Shown: one piece after another, positions 29,401 through 41,041 of the stretch | Position numbering within the stretch: the stretch's first letter is position 1 | Layout: every line of letters starts with the position of its first letter | NCBI GenBank assembly: GCA_947846985.1 | Contig: CANTUZ010000007.1 | Span: 31,562,355 to 31,626,354 of the forward strand | DNA length: 64,000 bases | Reading direction: 5' to 3' | DNA from: Fratercula arctica | Taxonomy: Eukaryota; Chordata; Aves; Charadriiformes; Alcidae | Notes under the pieces: generated by a model | The model's input: the letters and a program-made list of their open reading frames with translations, nothing else | What the model was told of the DNA's origin: nothing | Databases searched by the model: none | Position numbers and translations under genes: made by a program

Positions 29401-30802
29401 TCACTCTGGCCAAACCTTTTTTGAGGGCTCCTTCTAAAAGATGCACGGTGGCTGTGAAAGCCGAGAGCATTGCGCCTTCCAGGTGATGTACGCAGGTACA
29501 GCCTGGAACCACCCACACATGTCGTGCCGTGGGGAGACAGAGGTACCACACACTTAGCAAGTCTCACAACAAGAGCATGAAGTGCATCGACAGACTACTT
29601 TGTTATTTAGTTCTCTGCAAAACAGTCAGAACAACCTTACAGCAGGTAGAAATGATGTCTTCCTGATGAGATGTTCAACTCGAGGTATTATGAGATGAGA
29701 AGTCACCTATCACATATATGAACTGCCACATAAAAAACACAAAATAAAGCTTTAAAAGCCTACAAATAAACCTCCGCATACCTACAAATACATATTTCAA
29801 TAACAAACTCGTGTAACAGAAAACACAACACTGAGTTCATTAACCTTAGGTCTTGTTTCTGTATTCATATTCTGCTGTTTTCTAACTGTCAGCATTTTAC
29901 TACCTTGTTCTGTTTGTTGGTTTTATTTTTTGGGTTTGGCATTTTAAGTCTCATTGAAGACTTGACATTTTTTTCCTACTTCTATTTTTCAGTATTATCT
30001 CATAATCTCTTTAGAAAATTGTCCTCCTTCAGCACACAATGTTTAACAGCATGAAGACAACAAGAGGCAACTCCAGAGACCTGCAGCAGCAAAGCGAGGT
30101 GCCTTCATCAACTTCACAAAGAACAAGAGGGATAAGATTTCACAAATACCAGACATTTTCTGATTAACTGTTATAAAAACAGTCTATTAGGTATTATGTA
30201 AAACTTGCACTAGGCAAAAACAACTGTTACATGTGTAAGAAAAAGCATAATGCAGAATGTTTTACATACACTGATTAGAAGTTCTAAATGAAACTCAAAA
30301 TATTTTTTCTTTAAACTAGCTTGATCTTTTTAATTATTATTAGCAATTATTAAATTACTGTAACATACAAATAACTAAATCCCGCTAGTGACATGTCTGT
30401 GCTAAAAGTTTTCTTACAGCCACTCCACCCCCCCTTTTTTTTTATTTAATAACAAATAAACAAATATTATTTCTCAGGTAATGGTAATGAATAAGACAAG
30501 TCAGCTCAATAGCACACATATACAGGATTTCAGGGAACTGTCTGTGAGACAGAGAAAGCACAATCTGAACGTGACACGGTTGATTCACAGAGGGTTACAA
30601 CTCAGACTCCACTCCAGTAAGGACAAGCACAGTGGCAGAGTATCCGTACTCTGAGCAACTCGTTGGAAGGGCAGTGACGCCATCAGTGACTAGCCATGAC
30701 ATCTATTCGCAGCTTCATCAACTCCCGCATAATCTAGTCATCCCAGTGAATGGCAATAAAATCTTTCTTCCACAGCACAGCTACTTCTATACCACAAATT
30801 AG
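26421..30802. other. Intron background up to the CR1 fragment
   Basis: AT-rich intron. A GC-richer interval at about 29400-29560 (with AAGATGCACGGTGGCTGTG and ACATGTCGTGCCGTGGGG) stands out slightly but matches nothing I know. No exon seen. Confidence 0.55.
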
Positions 30803-30962
30803 TTGCCTAGAGAGGCGGAGAGACTCCATCCTTGGAAATACTCAAAATACAACTGGACACAGTTCTGGACAACCAGCTCTAACTGACTCTTCTTAAAGAG
30901 GGGGGTTGGACTAGATGATCTCAAGAGGGCCCTGCCAACCTCAACAATTATGTGCTGCTACG
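30803..30962 (+). mobile_element. CR1 LINE, 5'-truncated 3'-end fragment
   Basis: About 160 bases match the 3' untranslated end of avian CR1 retroposons as I know it. Landmarks in order are TTGCCTAGAGAGG, GACTCCATCCTTGGAAATA, TGGACACAGTTCTGGACAAC, GGGGGGTTGGACTAGATGAT and CTGCCAACCTCAACAATTAT. The usual terminal ATTCTGTGA-type repeat is degraded to ATTATGTGCTG. Severe 5' truncation is typical of CR1. Several substitutions indicate an old, immobile copy. It lies on the plus strand, antisense to DACH2, and is the main sequence evidence for a bird. Confidence 0.92.
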
Positions 30963-31302
30963 AAACATGTTAAATTTTGAACTCCATATACATATGGTGT
31001 AAAATAATTTTGATTAACTTTTAAAATAAATTAGTTTAATTCCACTGTCTATACAGGTCTGGAAACAGAAGAGAAAAATGACTCAATGTCCTGTTGACTG
31101 AAAGTACCATGAGGGCATCCCAAGCTAAAAGTTCTCGTGCCACAGACTGGACAGAAATAAAATTACATGCTGAGAATATTACTCACTCACATGGTTATGA
31201 GAAGTATTAAAAAACCCAAAGACTTTTAGTAAGGACACCAAAATAATTCATATAGCCATATAAGTTTCTTTAGGAAATTTAGTTCGTGTCCACAGCAAAA
31301 GG

Positions 31303-31438
31303 AATTTAAACTAAATTTCTGGATTATTCCAAAGTTTCTTTCTTTATAAAAATGCATGCAAATTTTTCGAAAAATCAAAGCTGATTTTCATGGTTTATGA
31401 AAGAAGCTTTGGAATAATCCAGAAATTTAGTTTAAATT
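31303..31438. repeat. Near-perfect inverted repeat (hairpin), arms about 45-48 bp
   Basis: The left arm at 31303-31350 begins AATTTAAACTAAATTTCTGG and pairs with the right arm at 31394-31438, whose reverse complement begins the same way. Over the first 40 bases the arms differ by one substitution; near the loop there is a 3-base length difference. The loop of about 43 bases contains two further palindromes, TGCATGCA and ATTTTTCGAAAAAT. A partial third copy of the outer arm, AAATTTAGTT, lies just left at 31276-31285. No coding content. It could be a small foldback element, a replication-generated palindrome, or the template of a hairpin RNA; I recognise no named family. Confidence 0.85.
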
Positions 31439-31506
31439 ATATATACATGTGTGTGTGTATATATCATATCAATCAATGTATGTGTGTATATATTAATTAC
31501 ATATAT
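31437..31506. repeat. TA/TG microsatellite beside the hairpin
   Basis: An alternating purine-pyrimidine tract of TATATACATGTGTGTGTG type, interrupted by ATCAATCAATG and then repeated as TGTGTGTATATAT, directly abuts the right arm of the inverted repeat. Confidence 0.8.
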
Positions 31507-31733
31507 CCCAGACTAAAACTAACGTCCACTTTTATTTACAGGGTAGCTGAAATATGTTATCTGATATAACATGAAAACTGTGATCACAGGATCCTATGGC
31601 TGGGAACACAAGCGAGGAAGATTACTAACAGTGAGTGCAAAACAATGTGGAAAAATAGTACTGAGGTTCTTTCAACTAAAAATCAAAGCTACCTCTGTTC
31701 AAAATACTATTAGGACTTGAAGGGGGTTCATCC

Positions 31734-31737
<4 letters not shown>

Positions 31738-31767
<30 letters not shown>
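31738..31767. repeat. Poly-G tract, 30 G
   Basis: An uninterrupted run of 30 guanines flanked by ATCCTACC and AAGTAGAG. Very similar in length to the tract near 8.2 kb, with unrelated flanks. Confidence 0.9.
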
Positions 31768-31768
<1 letters not shown>

Positions 31769-34700
31769 AGTAGAGTTGTCATTCAAAAGAGTAAGCACAA
31801 CCTTCTGGCATGAAGAACATTTCTGCTTCTTAGCACAGGAAACCCTTTAATAGTCTTCAAGCTGGTGAGATGTATCAGGTTGAATCTTGAGTAGAATAAC
31901 GGAAAGGAAAGTGCACTGATGATGCAGAACATGACATATTTCAGTACGTTCTAGTCATAAACAGACTAGACTGCACATACTTTTAGATCAAATAAAATAG
32001 ATAACATATTGATTCTAAAAATACACTTTTTACCCAAAACCCCCAAATTAATTTTTCCCTTGTTTTTCCCTATTTAACCATCATGTATTCAAGCAAAATA
32101 ATCTGTTTTATAGAGGGAGCACAACCAAAAAAATCCCAAATCATTACAGGACATGACCTCAAAATTCTAGGTCTACACTTTATATGTCATACAAAACTAT
32201 AGCTAGTGTTGAGGACAACTGAACTTGTGAACTGAAGTGGAAAAATATTTCAAAATTTTTTAAGATTTTCACCTGATTCACTGATATGATACATCACAGA
32301 AGCTATCTAGCTCAAGAAGGACAGAAAACTAGTTGGATTGCAGGGAAAAATCTGAAGAAACATATATTAAGGATCCTTTCATTACTTACATTCCTATTGT
32401 ATATTATAAAACACTTTTTCTTTCAATACTTCGGTGTCTATGTGCCAAATCCTTAACTGTCACTAGAAACCTTCAATTAATGACAATATTAATGGAGCTT
32501 TATATAACACAGATAATAGAACACATGCATAATATAGCTAGATACCTCAAGTTATACACATTACTAGTAAAAAGCCCGTTAATAAAGAATAATCCAATAA
32601 AAGCACTGTTTGTGATGGTATTACCATACTTTTTAGTATAAGTAAAAAGAGTCTCCCTGCTAAATAACTACTAAATGCCTAGGGTTCTAACATATTGCTG
32701 CAAGCTATAATGGTTATAACTGTTAATCCAATACACCTTTTATACAAACCCATAAACACACAAGTGGAAAAATAGCACAGATGTTCATCTCTAATGCAAT
32801 TTCCATTCAATTTCCTAAGTGCAGTCCCTGTGTGCAAACTAGCTTAACGTTATGTTTAGCTTGCAAATTCTTTTAATAAATAATGAATGCAATAAAACTG
32901 GTAGATCAATGGCAAGCTGAAAAATCATAAAAAAGCCTTTTGTACTCATGCTGTTGCCGATTTCAAACTTTAATCCAGCGACAGATCGATACTACTTTTT
33001 CTTTTTAACCCATCACATAAATAGCAGATAGACTAGATGTAGGTTAAATGCCGTTACCAGATACCAATTTCCAGAAACTTGATAAGATCAGACACAGTTG
33101 CAATCGAACATTTTATACCTTAACATATACACAACAATATACACTGCTAAACATTACACTTTAAGCCACTATACAGTAATAAAGCAAGCACTATTCATTT
33201 GTTTTGGTTCTTACTTTTTGGGGAAGTGGTATTTGTAACTGAGTCAAGAAAGGCTCTGATACAATATATTTTAATGAGCAAAACGGGCTTAGCAGGTCAA
33301 GATGTGCTGACAAGGAAACAATCTCCCCACGCTTGCTAGTGACAATAAACTTTATACGCGCACACAAAGAGCCACATAGCTGTGCTGCAAAAAGAAACGA
33401 AAGCAAACAAATTTATGTTTTACAGGATTTGGATATTGGAACCTTCTGGGGCAATAGGTATTGCTGTTTCTTACAGGTTGTAGAACGGGGGGAGAGCGGA
33501 AAGCCTATTACTAAGTCACTTTGGATAACCATGCTTTAACCAAGAGGGAACAAAGATCAAAAGCATGTAGCCCCAAGGGACAGTTCTAATATGAAGCAGG
33601 ATAAATCTAAATCACCAAGAATCATTACTAACCAATGTGCTTGTGCTTGGTAATGCATGTTTAATCGTAACATATAAAAATTTTGCCTTAGCTTACACCA
33701 AAGGAATACGTCATGGCAGTAATGCCAAGACGGCAATAGCTCTACAGTATCCTCATTATGTTTGGTTTTGCTATTAGTATGGTTTACATAAATAATGATT
33801 AAAATGCTGCATTTCCATACACCTACATGATTTTATTACACTGATAATCACATGAAGGACCTATAAAAGAAACCAGATGGGAACTTCCTAGGTATTTTGA
33901 AGTAAGAATTTGGATAATTTTGTTCCTAAATTCAGAAAATCAAAAATGATCATTTCTGGAACAGACACAGGAGATCAAAGATCCTACATTCAGCAAGAAC
34001 AAGATCAGACACAAAAATGTAGTGCTTGTTTGAAAATGCCATATACGCATAATTCTTTCAAATGCATGTTTTAAGCAAATATATCTCATCTTTGATGAGA
34101 AGGGCTCAGATATTTATAAGTTCTTTGCCCTTGTTCTGGAAAGCTTCCACTGGCATGAAAGGGAGGCTCACCTCAGCCAAGTCAAAACAGGGACCTCACG
34201 GCCCAGATTTCAACACCTTTTTAATATTGATACTGACATACACCTCTTACACAATATGAATTCCAGCCTGTAAGCAATGAAATAAACAAGACACAATTCT
34301 TTAAAACATCTCAGAATGCTACTTCTAAACATTTTCTGCAAAATTACCAAGGTAGGCAGATACTAGTTTCTCACTCAAAGGCCACTGCCATACAACAAAC
34401 ATGATTTTCTAACTCAGTGATTTTTGTTGTGCTTCTCAGTTTTACTAAAGTTGATTTTCACCTGCCTTTAAAACAAATGCACACACACAAACAGCAGCTG
34501 CGTGTCCAACCGTAGCCCCAGTGTGAGAATAATTTCCCATCTACGAAGCTGGTCACTTCTGGAAGCATTCTAAGTATAATGCTATTGCCACACATTGATA
34601 TATTGGTGAAAGAAAAGCAAACATAACAATGCTAAAGCTTAAACTCATTTGAATAAACTGTGAATTTCTATTACATATATTGTTTCCTTTATCAAATTGG

Positions 34701-35699
34701 AACTACTGGAGCAAGAATAACAAGAATGGCAACATAAATCTAGATCTGTTACAGCCAGTTTCTCCAATTTATTCTCAGTAGCCTTAATGACAAAAAGTCA
34801 AAATTGTTCTGTTTGGGAGAGAGATTAGGAAAAGGAACATTCATGATAATTTTTAGCATTAAAATAAAGTGTCATAGAGAAAGAGATCAGGTTTAACAAA
34901 ATGATTGAAGGAAATCACAAAACACTATTTTATCTTCTAAAGAAAAACAAGGAAGACCACAAGTGGTTTATTAAACACTAAGGAATAAAAGCCAATAAAA
35001 ACTGTGCATAGCCTATGTGGGAAATAGATCTTCATTATTCATGGCAGAGTACTTTACACTTTGTGCAATCTTTTCCAGAATTTAAAACCGTTCCACAAAG
35101 ACACATTCCAGCCTCTTTTATGATTTGCGTTCCACAGGTTCTGCTCCAAGATAATGGATACCAGACTATACAGATCAGAAATTAATGGTGATCAACAACT
35201 TTTCTAACATATCTGGCAGTGAACGGTAAGTAATAACAGAAACATAATAAACAAGTATTCCTACTTTAAATCTAACAGATGTTGAATACAGATACACTTA
35301 ACTTTAAAAGAAAATTATTAATAAGAACTAAAAAAAAAGGAGGAAAAAACCTTACTTCAGGCTGTAATCAATGTGGACACAATGATAATCTATTTATAGC
35401 AATACTTTTAACATGTTCTAGTCTTATATTATTTATTTGGATCATTCCTACTACAATGAAATATTAATGTTGAGAAAGTGGTTACTCTATTAAGGAGCTA
35501 TCCTATGTTTAGATTTTAATATTGATCTCCACTATTTGGAATAATTAATCATTCTGCATGAAACTGTATTTGTCTGACTTTGTGTTATAATATGATCAGA
35601 AGTTTAGCATCTTCCCCACAACAATGCCATGATTAAATTTATATTTTGACCTATTCCTAAAGGCAATTTAGTTATTCCAACAGAAGGGAGAAAAGGGGA
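31768..35699. other. Intron background, no further feature seen
   Basis: AT-rich sequence between the 30-G tract and candidate element C. No repeat family, RNA gene or exon was recognised. Confidence 0.55.
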
Positions 35700-36130
35700 T
35701 ACCGCCACTTTAAAAGCTTCAATCTCTTTGACATTGCTGGCAGTGTATGGGAACATTAATGCATCTGTCATGATAACAAGCTAAGAATAACATCTAGACA
35801 TCAAACCGAGCAGAGAATCCATCTGAAGTGATTCATTCAGATCTGTCTCATTGATTTATTAAACACAGGGCAACATCTGCAGCCTCACAGAGCCGCCTGG
35901 CAAAATTAATGCAAGATCAATTCAAATGGAAAAAAGTGCAAAAGAGATAAATCAAAACACAATTTGCATGCAGTTCCACAATCAGGCTTATTGGGTGCAA
36001 ATGCTCGATTTCCCTCCCAAAGCAAATGAGTTTAAACGTTGTTTTATCTTTGCAGAATTGTGTGATTTGAAGTGACAGTGAAGAGTTCTGCAGGTTGAAA
36101 TGGTGAAAAGAAAAAAAGGAGAAGAAATGC
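35700..36130. promoter_or_regulatory. Enhancer-like candidate conserved element C (DACH2 intron 1)
   Basis: Non-repetitive sequence about 4.5 kb from exon 1, with GTGATTCATTCAGATCTG, TTGATTTATTAAAC, CAAAATTAATGCAAG, GAGATAAATCAAAAC and a perfect octamer ATTTGCAT at 35962-35969. Balanced composition and site density stand out from the surrounding intron. Inference only. Confidence 0.4.
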
Positions 36131-39100
36131 TTGCAAAGACCTTTTGAATATGCAACAAGAATATCATTAATACCTAATTGTTTAGCTTTTTTGTCTTTGC
36201 TACAAAAACACAGTATTTTCAGTTGTAGAAGTCTCAGTAGAAAATTACATATGTATTATGCATATACACATGCAGGAAACATACAAATATTCCATTTTGG
36301 AGGAAAGGCATGTAACACTTCAAATAGGGAGCTCTATTGCTATGAAAAAAGAAGGGAATTTTAATCAAGGCTTCTCCAGATTAGATATGCTTCTGATGAA
36401 AATATTCAAGTATTTCAGTAGTTTTGAACAAGCACAGACTTTCAAGATGCCCAAAAAGAAAGAGGGATTTTTCCAAAAGTATAATTAATTTGCTCAGAAA
36501 GTGGAAAAATTCCTTTTTGCATCTCTAGCAGAATCCACTAGTGATCTCTCCAAGAATGTTTTAAGTAAGTCTCCACTCCGAGGAGGAAAAGGAAGCTGAG
36601 AAATTGATCACTGTTTTTATTTTAACATGCTACCACCTCCAAAATTCACAAGTTTGGCCAAGGCTGAATGCATACTAAATATTTACTTAGTCAAAGAAGT
36701 TTATATAATCAGATGTCCACAATTTAAATCAATATACAAGGAAGCTCTGTGCAGTGCTACATGACTGGATTGCTTTAATTATAATCTTGACATCATTCTC
36801 CTAATAAAAGACAGAGTATTGCTGACTATCGGGTAGCTTTTAATAGACAACATGACTAGACCCTCATTATCTCATAAAATAAAATGCCTGCATTTACTGC
36901 TTAAAGTCATTTCTAAAACCTTTTATTGTTTGTGAATAGCTAAAGTAATACAAAGTACTAGCTTAACTGGATACTTTAAAAATCACAAAAAATAAGCTAT
37001 GCACTGAAACACTATTTCCTGGGAAGTATTCTTACTATTCACTGACTAATCCAGACCAGCACTACGCTGCTTCTTCACTAGCCAACAGCATCTATCAAAT
37101 ACAGTAACTCTGTAGAACAGGTTATGATCATAGTCATATAAGCCTAATTTTAAGGACTGATATATTTACCATCATAAATATGTTCTCACTACAGTTTTAA
37201 ATTTCAATTTTAAATAAAACCTCATTATAGTTTTCTACCTTGAATAAACATTATGCTTCACTACTAAAATTAAGCATGTGTCCATAACTTAAGTAATCTT
37301 CTAAGGTATCACAAATTAGTAAGTAAATACATTGTACTCACTATTCATTTGAAGATGCTCCCTGTAATGAAATGAACGGTTAGTTTCATTTTACAAACAT
37401 TGCTTCCAAATTAGATTAGAGGATGATGGCTAACAACAAAGTTAAGAACATTTTGTTTACACATGAATGCAAAAATTATATGTGTACCATTTAAAAAAAA
37501 TACACAGGTCAAAGATGATAAATATAGGTAACTAGCATTACATACACAGAACGTACACAAAACTTCCGCTTACAGGTATATTTCTATGCAGTTCTTATGA
37601 GCTTTGTAGACAAGTTCAATTAAAAAATGCAATAGAGTAAGCAGGAGAAGTAGAATTTCTCTTTTTTCCAATTATCTATATTTGATGACTTGCATCCCAA
37701 TTAAAAAAAATAATTAAAAGTGTATACTAACATAAGAAATGTTAACTTTTAAAAGTCAACTAACATTGAAAACAGTAACAACCAGCATTTCTTATTTCTT
37801 TTTCTGGCAGCTCTTGAGTTTAATGCAGTATTTCTACAGTATCCAAATATATATATCAATCTCTATAAATTAAAAAATATATATGTTACAAAAGCAATGC
37901 ACAATATTCCGAGTTGAAAGTAATGCTTGAGTCATGCACTGGAACAATGTGTGTCAACGGGTTTGCTTCTAAAAGATCACATTTTTTCAAGGCTTTACTT
38001 CCCAGGTACAGAACCTAAAGGCTGTATATATAGCTGTAGCAGTTCTACCACATTTTATTTGTTTGGTACCATGCACTACAGTGGTTCCCGGGTAACTTCA
38101 GAGAAAAAAAAAAAATTAGATCACTCATATATTTAGCTATTTTTATCCAACACGCTCTCCCATTAAGTATGGATTGTTCAAGGAAAAAAATAATCTGTAA
38201 ATAAAATTACATATATAAGCATACAGTTAGCATCATGGAATACAATCAACATTGTTAAGTTACAATGCTTGAGAAAAGTTTCATATGTGCTGATAACACT
38301 TATCGTGCATCACACCTGAAACCATGAACGCAAAACACATCGACATCAGCAGGTTATTCAAACCAGTGGCATTTTCAAAAGATATAAACAAAGGTTAAGC
38401 AATGTTCCAATAAATAAGAAACATTTTAGGAAAGGTGAAGTGATCTGCTATTCCTGAATAGGTAAAAATACATCATGTTTTCATCAGTAGTCAGGGAGAG
38501 CTTGCGCTTACGCACATGTTGAATGTACTTTCTGAGTTGAGAGCTTTGACTCCATTCAGATGTGTTTCTGCCCTATTAAATCCCCCCTCAACAGTGCTCT
38601 TGCCATATCTTCAGCCTTTGACCAGGTCTTCGTTCCACTGACTACTCCTTTCAGACCCTCTTAGAGCATCACTCGGCTCCTCACTTACAGGCCCCCTGGC
38701 CTCCCTTCTCAGCTGCTCCTTGCATTACTTATTCCCTTATCCTATCATGGCCATAAGTCTTTGTTAAAGGGAAGAAAAAAAAAGTCGTGAAACACAAGTT
38801 TTAAGCATTTAACACTTTAGCATTTCTTGATCTTAAATCATGGGTTGCAAGAGAGCAGAAATCATCAGTTTGCATCTAAAGGCTGTATCATCAAATCAGA
38901 TCCTGTATTTCCCTAAGGGAAAAACTTCGGCACAGTCACAGAAATTAAAAAGACATTATTTCTTTAACGGTCAACTTGCACGCTAGTTGAGTTTCAGAAA
39001 CATTTCAGAGAAGCATTTACAAGTTAAATGTGTCCCTTAGTAATCTTACATTAATTTTATGCAAATACATTAGTCTCAGACCTTATTTATAACACTATTA

Positions 39101-39829
39101 TTTTAATAAGGCAGTAGTTGTGATGTCACAGAGGTGCATGACATTGAAATAAACAGGCAGCGGGAGAAGGTGTTACAGAAACAGAACACGAGCAAGAGAA
39201 AAAGAACATACTTCAAATAAACACACCGAGGAACTGGGTGCAAGCATCTCTAAAATGTCACCTTTAACATAAAATAACTTTAAACAAAACAAGTACTGCT
39301 ATTCAAGAATGGACGTCCGGTCTGCTCCTGCTTACACTCACAGCAGCGAGAACAGGATCAGGCCCCAAATTAGCACGTATTTAAGATGATATTTAAAAAA
39401 AAAAAAAAAAAAAAAACACAACAAACCCACCCAACAGGTTCAGTCCTCAACTGTTAGAAATAGTGACACAAAAACCAAAGTTACTAAATATTTGCATGCT
39501 GCAAGTCAGATATTGCAGGCAAAGCTCTCCGAAACAAAATCTGTGAAGAAAGTTTCCTGCCAGGCAGAAAGCAGAGCACGTTGAAATGCAAATGTTTCTG
39601 AAGAGGTATCTCACGAACCACTAAACTAGGAATGTCATCGCCAAGCACCCTGTCTTACATCCTACACCACTCCACTATGTATTTCTGTTAAACCCCGAGA
39701 GAGTTTTTGTGTTTATTAGATCATTATCATTTCTAAAGGCAGCAGCTATGAGGTCACAAACCGGGATTATAACCCCGAGTAGGAAGGACCCAGCAGGGAT
39801 CTCCCATGAATACAACCCGCTCCCGGTCT
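36131..39829. other. Intron background leading to the DACH2 CpG island
   Basis: AT-rich, with TA-rich stretches at about 37845-37885. A slightly GC-richer block lies at about 38580-38750 and the poly-A run at 39395. Nothing coding was recognised. Confidence 0.55.
39395..39416. repeat. Poly-A run, 22 A
   Basis: Twenty-two adenines followed by CACAACAAACCCACCCAAC, about 400 bases left of the DACH2 CpG island. No retroposed body was recognised to its left. Similar but shorter runs occur at 12091-12105 (15 A) and 57154-57170 (17 A). Confidence 0.9.
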
Positions 39830-40333
39830 TGGTGATTTAAGCACAACGGGGCAAGGGCTACGGCCGCCCCAGACCCCTCCATCGCACGACGCAAAAACTG
39901 CGGCGGAGCTACGCCGAGCAACAGTTTGTCCGTCAGCCTCCCCCGGCGGGCATCTGCCACGCCAGCCTCCGAGGGATCCCGAGGAGAGCTCCCAAGTTTC
40001 AGCCGGAAGAAAATAACGGAGAAAAGTTTTGTGTGTGTTTAAGCAGCGCATACGGGAACTATGAGCTTTCCCTGCTAGGGGAAAAGTTTGCAGACGGGCG
40101 GGCGGCACGGCCCCGCTGCTCGGCGGTCCCAGCCCGCTCGCGGGCTGGAGGAATCCTGGAAAGTTTTCCATGCCGGCACCGCCGCGGTGCTCGCCTCCCC
40201 CGCCGGCACCTCGGCCCCGCTCGGCCCGGGGCTCCCCCCGCTCCCCCCTACACACACCGCGGGGACGGGACCCGGCGCCCCCCCACCCCGGGCACGGCCC
40301 CCGGCGGAGGAAAAGCGAAGTTTCGCGGCTCAC

Positions 40334-40821
40334 CTCGCGTTGGTGCAGTCGTTGTACAAAGTTTCGAAGTCCTTCCTGGTGATGAGCTTGCAGCGGTTGA
40401 CGCCAGGCTGGATGGCCCCCAACCCCCGCAGGATGCGGACCTGCTCCACCGTGCACACCACCGGCGATATATCCAGCCGCTTCAGCTTGGTGTAGACCGT
40501 GTGCAGCCCCCCCACCAGGTGCTTGAGGAAGAGATCAAAGACCTGCGGCAGGCAGATCAGCTCCTGCCCCTCCACGAGGAACGAGGCCACCTTCACCCCG
40601 TGCAGATCGACCATCTTACACTCGTTGCCGCCCCCGCCGCCGCCGCCACCCGCGCCGGCCCCACCGCTGCCGGCGGAGAGGAAACTGTTGACGAGGCTGT
40701 TGGTGAGGCGCGGGGACTCCGCGGGGCTGGAGTACAGCGGGTCCGCCCGGAACAAGCCCGCCGAGCCCCCCGCGCCGCCGCTGGAAGTTGCGGCGATGAC
40801 GGGCGGCGCGGAGACAGCCAT
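40334..40821 (-). CDS. DACH2: DACH2 exon 1, coding part (Dachshund homolog 2, N-terminus)
   Basis: Encodes the first 162 codons plus two bases of Dachshund homolog 2, a nuclear transcriptional cofactor of the SKI/SNO/DAC family that works with the SIX/EYA/PAX network in muscle, limb and neural development. The start is the first in-frame ATG, in a strong context (GCCATGG), and gives MAVSAPPVIAATSS as in vertebrate DACH2. Residues 1-65 are a low-complexity Ser/Gly/Ala leader ending in an eight-glycine run (58-65). From NEC at 66-68 the conserved Dachshund N-domain begins, including CLPQVFDLFLKHLV (90-103), GLGAIQPGVNRCKL (133-146) and DFETLYNDCTNA (151-162). DISPVVCTVEQV (117-128) fits DACH2 better than DACH1, from family knowledge. 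The exon ends AG|GTGAGC, splitting the Arg163 codon; the donor GT is at 40333-40332. The remaining exons (the rest of the protein and the C-terminal DACHbox-C) lie left of the window. The neighbouring CHM gene supports DACH2 over its paralogue. Confidence 0.97.
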
Positions 40822-41025
40822 GGCCAGCCCCGGCTCCCACCGCGACGCGCAGCGGCTCGCCTCAGCCTCGCGCGCTCTCTCCCCGCGCTCGTTTGCGGTA
40901 CTACTAAAAACAGAGCCGCGCTCCCGCCCTCCCACACGCAGCGGCCGCCGCCAGCCGCGCGCCCAAACCCCTCCCCAGCGCCGCCGGGGGGTGTGCGGGG
41001 TGGGAAGAGTGACAGCGCCCTCCAG

Positions 41026-41041
41026 CCAATGCGCCCCGCCC
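41026..41041. promoter_or_regulatory. CCAAT box plus GC box upstream of DACH2
   Basis: CCAAT at 41026-41030 (NF-Y type) is followed by CCCCGCCC at 41034-41041 (SP/KLF type). They lie about 205-220 bases upstream of the DACH2 start codon. NF-Y and SP sites commonly lie 40-100 bases upstream of transcription starts, so the main DACH2 start may lie near 40930-40990. The motif match is direct; the start estimate is inference. Confidence 0.5.

Larger units (their letters stand above)
1..40333 (-). other. DACH2: DACH2 intron 1, 5' part (continues beyond window start)
   Basis: Everything left of the DACH2 exon 1 donor is intronic for DACH2. The sequence is AT-rich with frequent stops in all frames. 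I looked for exon 2, which should begin with the rest of Arg163 and continue with an RKRQMTRKQ-type basic stretch on the minus strand, and did not find it. Intron 1 is therefore at least 40 kb, consistent with the very large DACH2 introns in other vertebrates. Sub-features inside it are listed separately. Confidence 0.85.

Noticed and set aside
38580..38750. Pyrimidine-rich, slightly GC-rich block considered as a CTCF cluster or repeat
   Set aside because: The CCAGGGGGCC-like core on the minus strand mismatches the CTCF consensus at several positions, and no repeat landmarks were seen.
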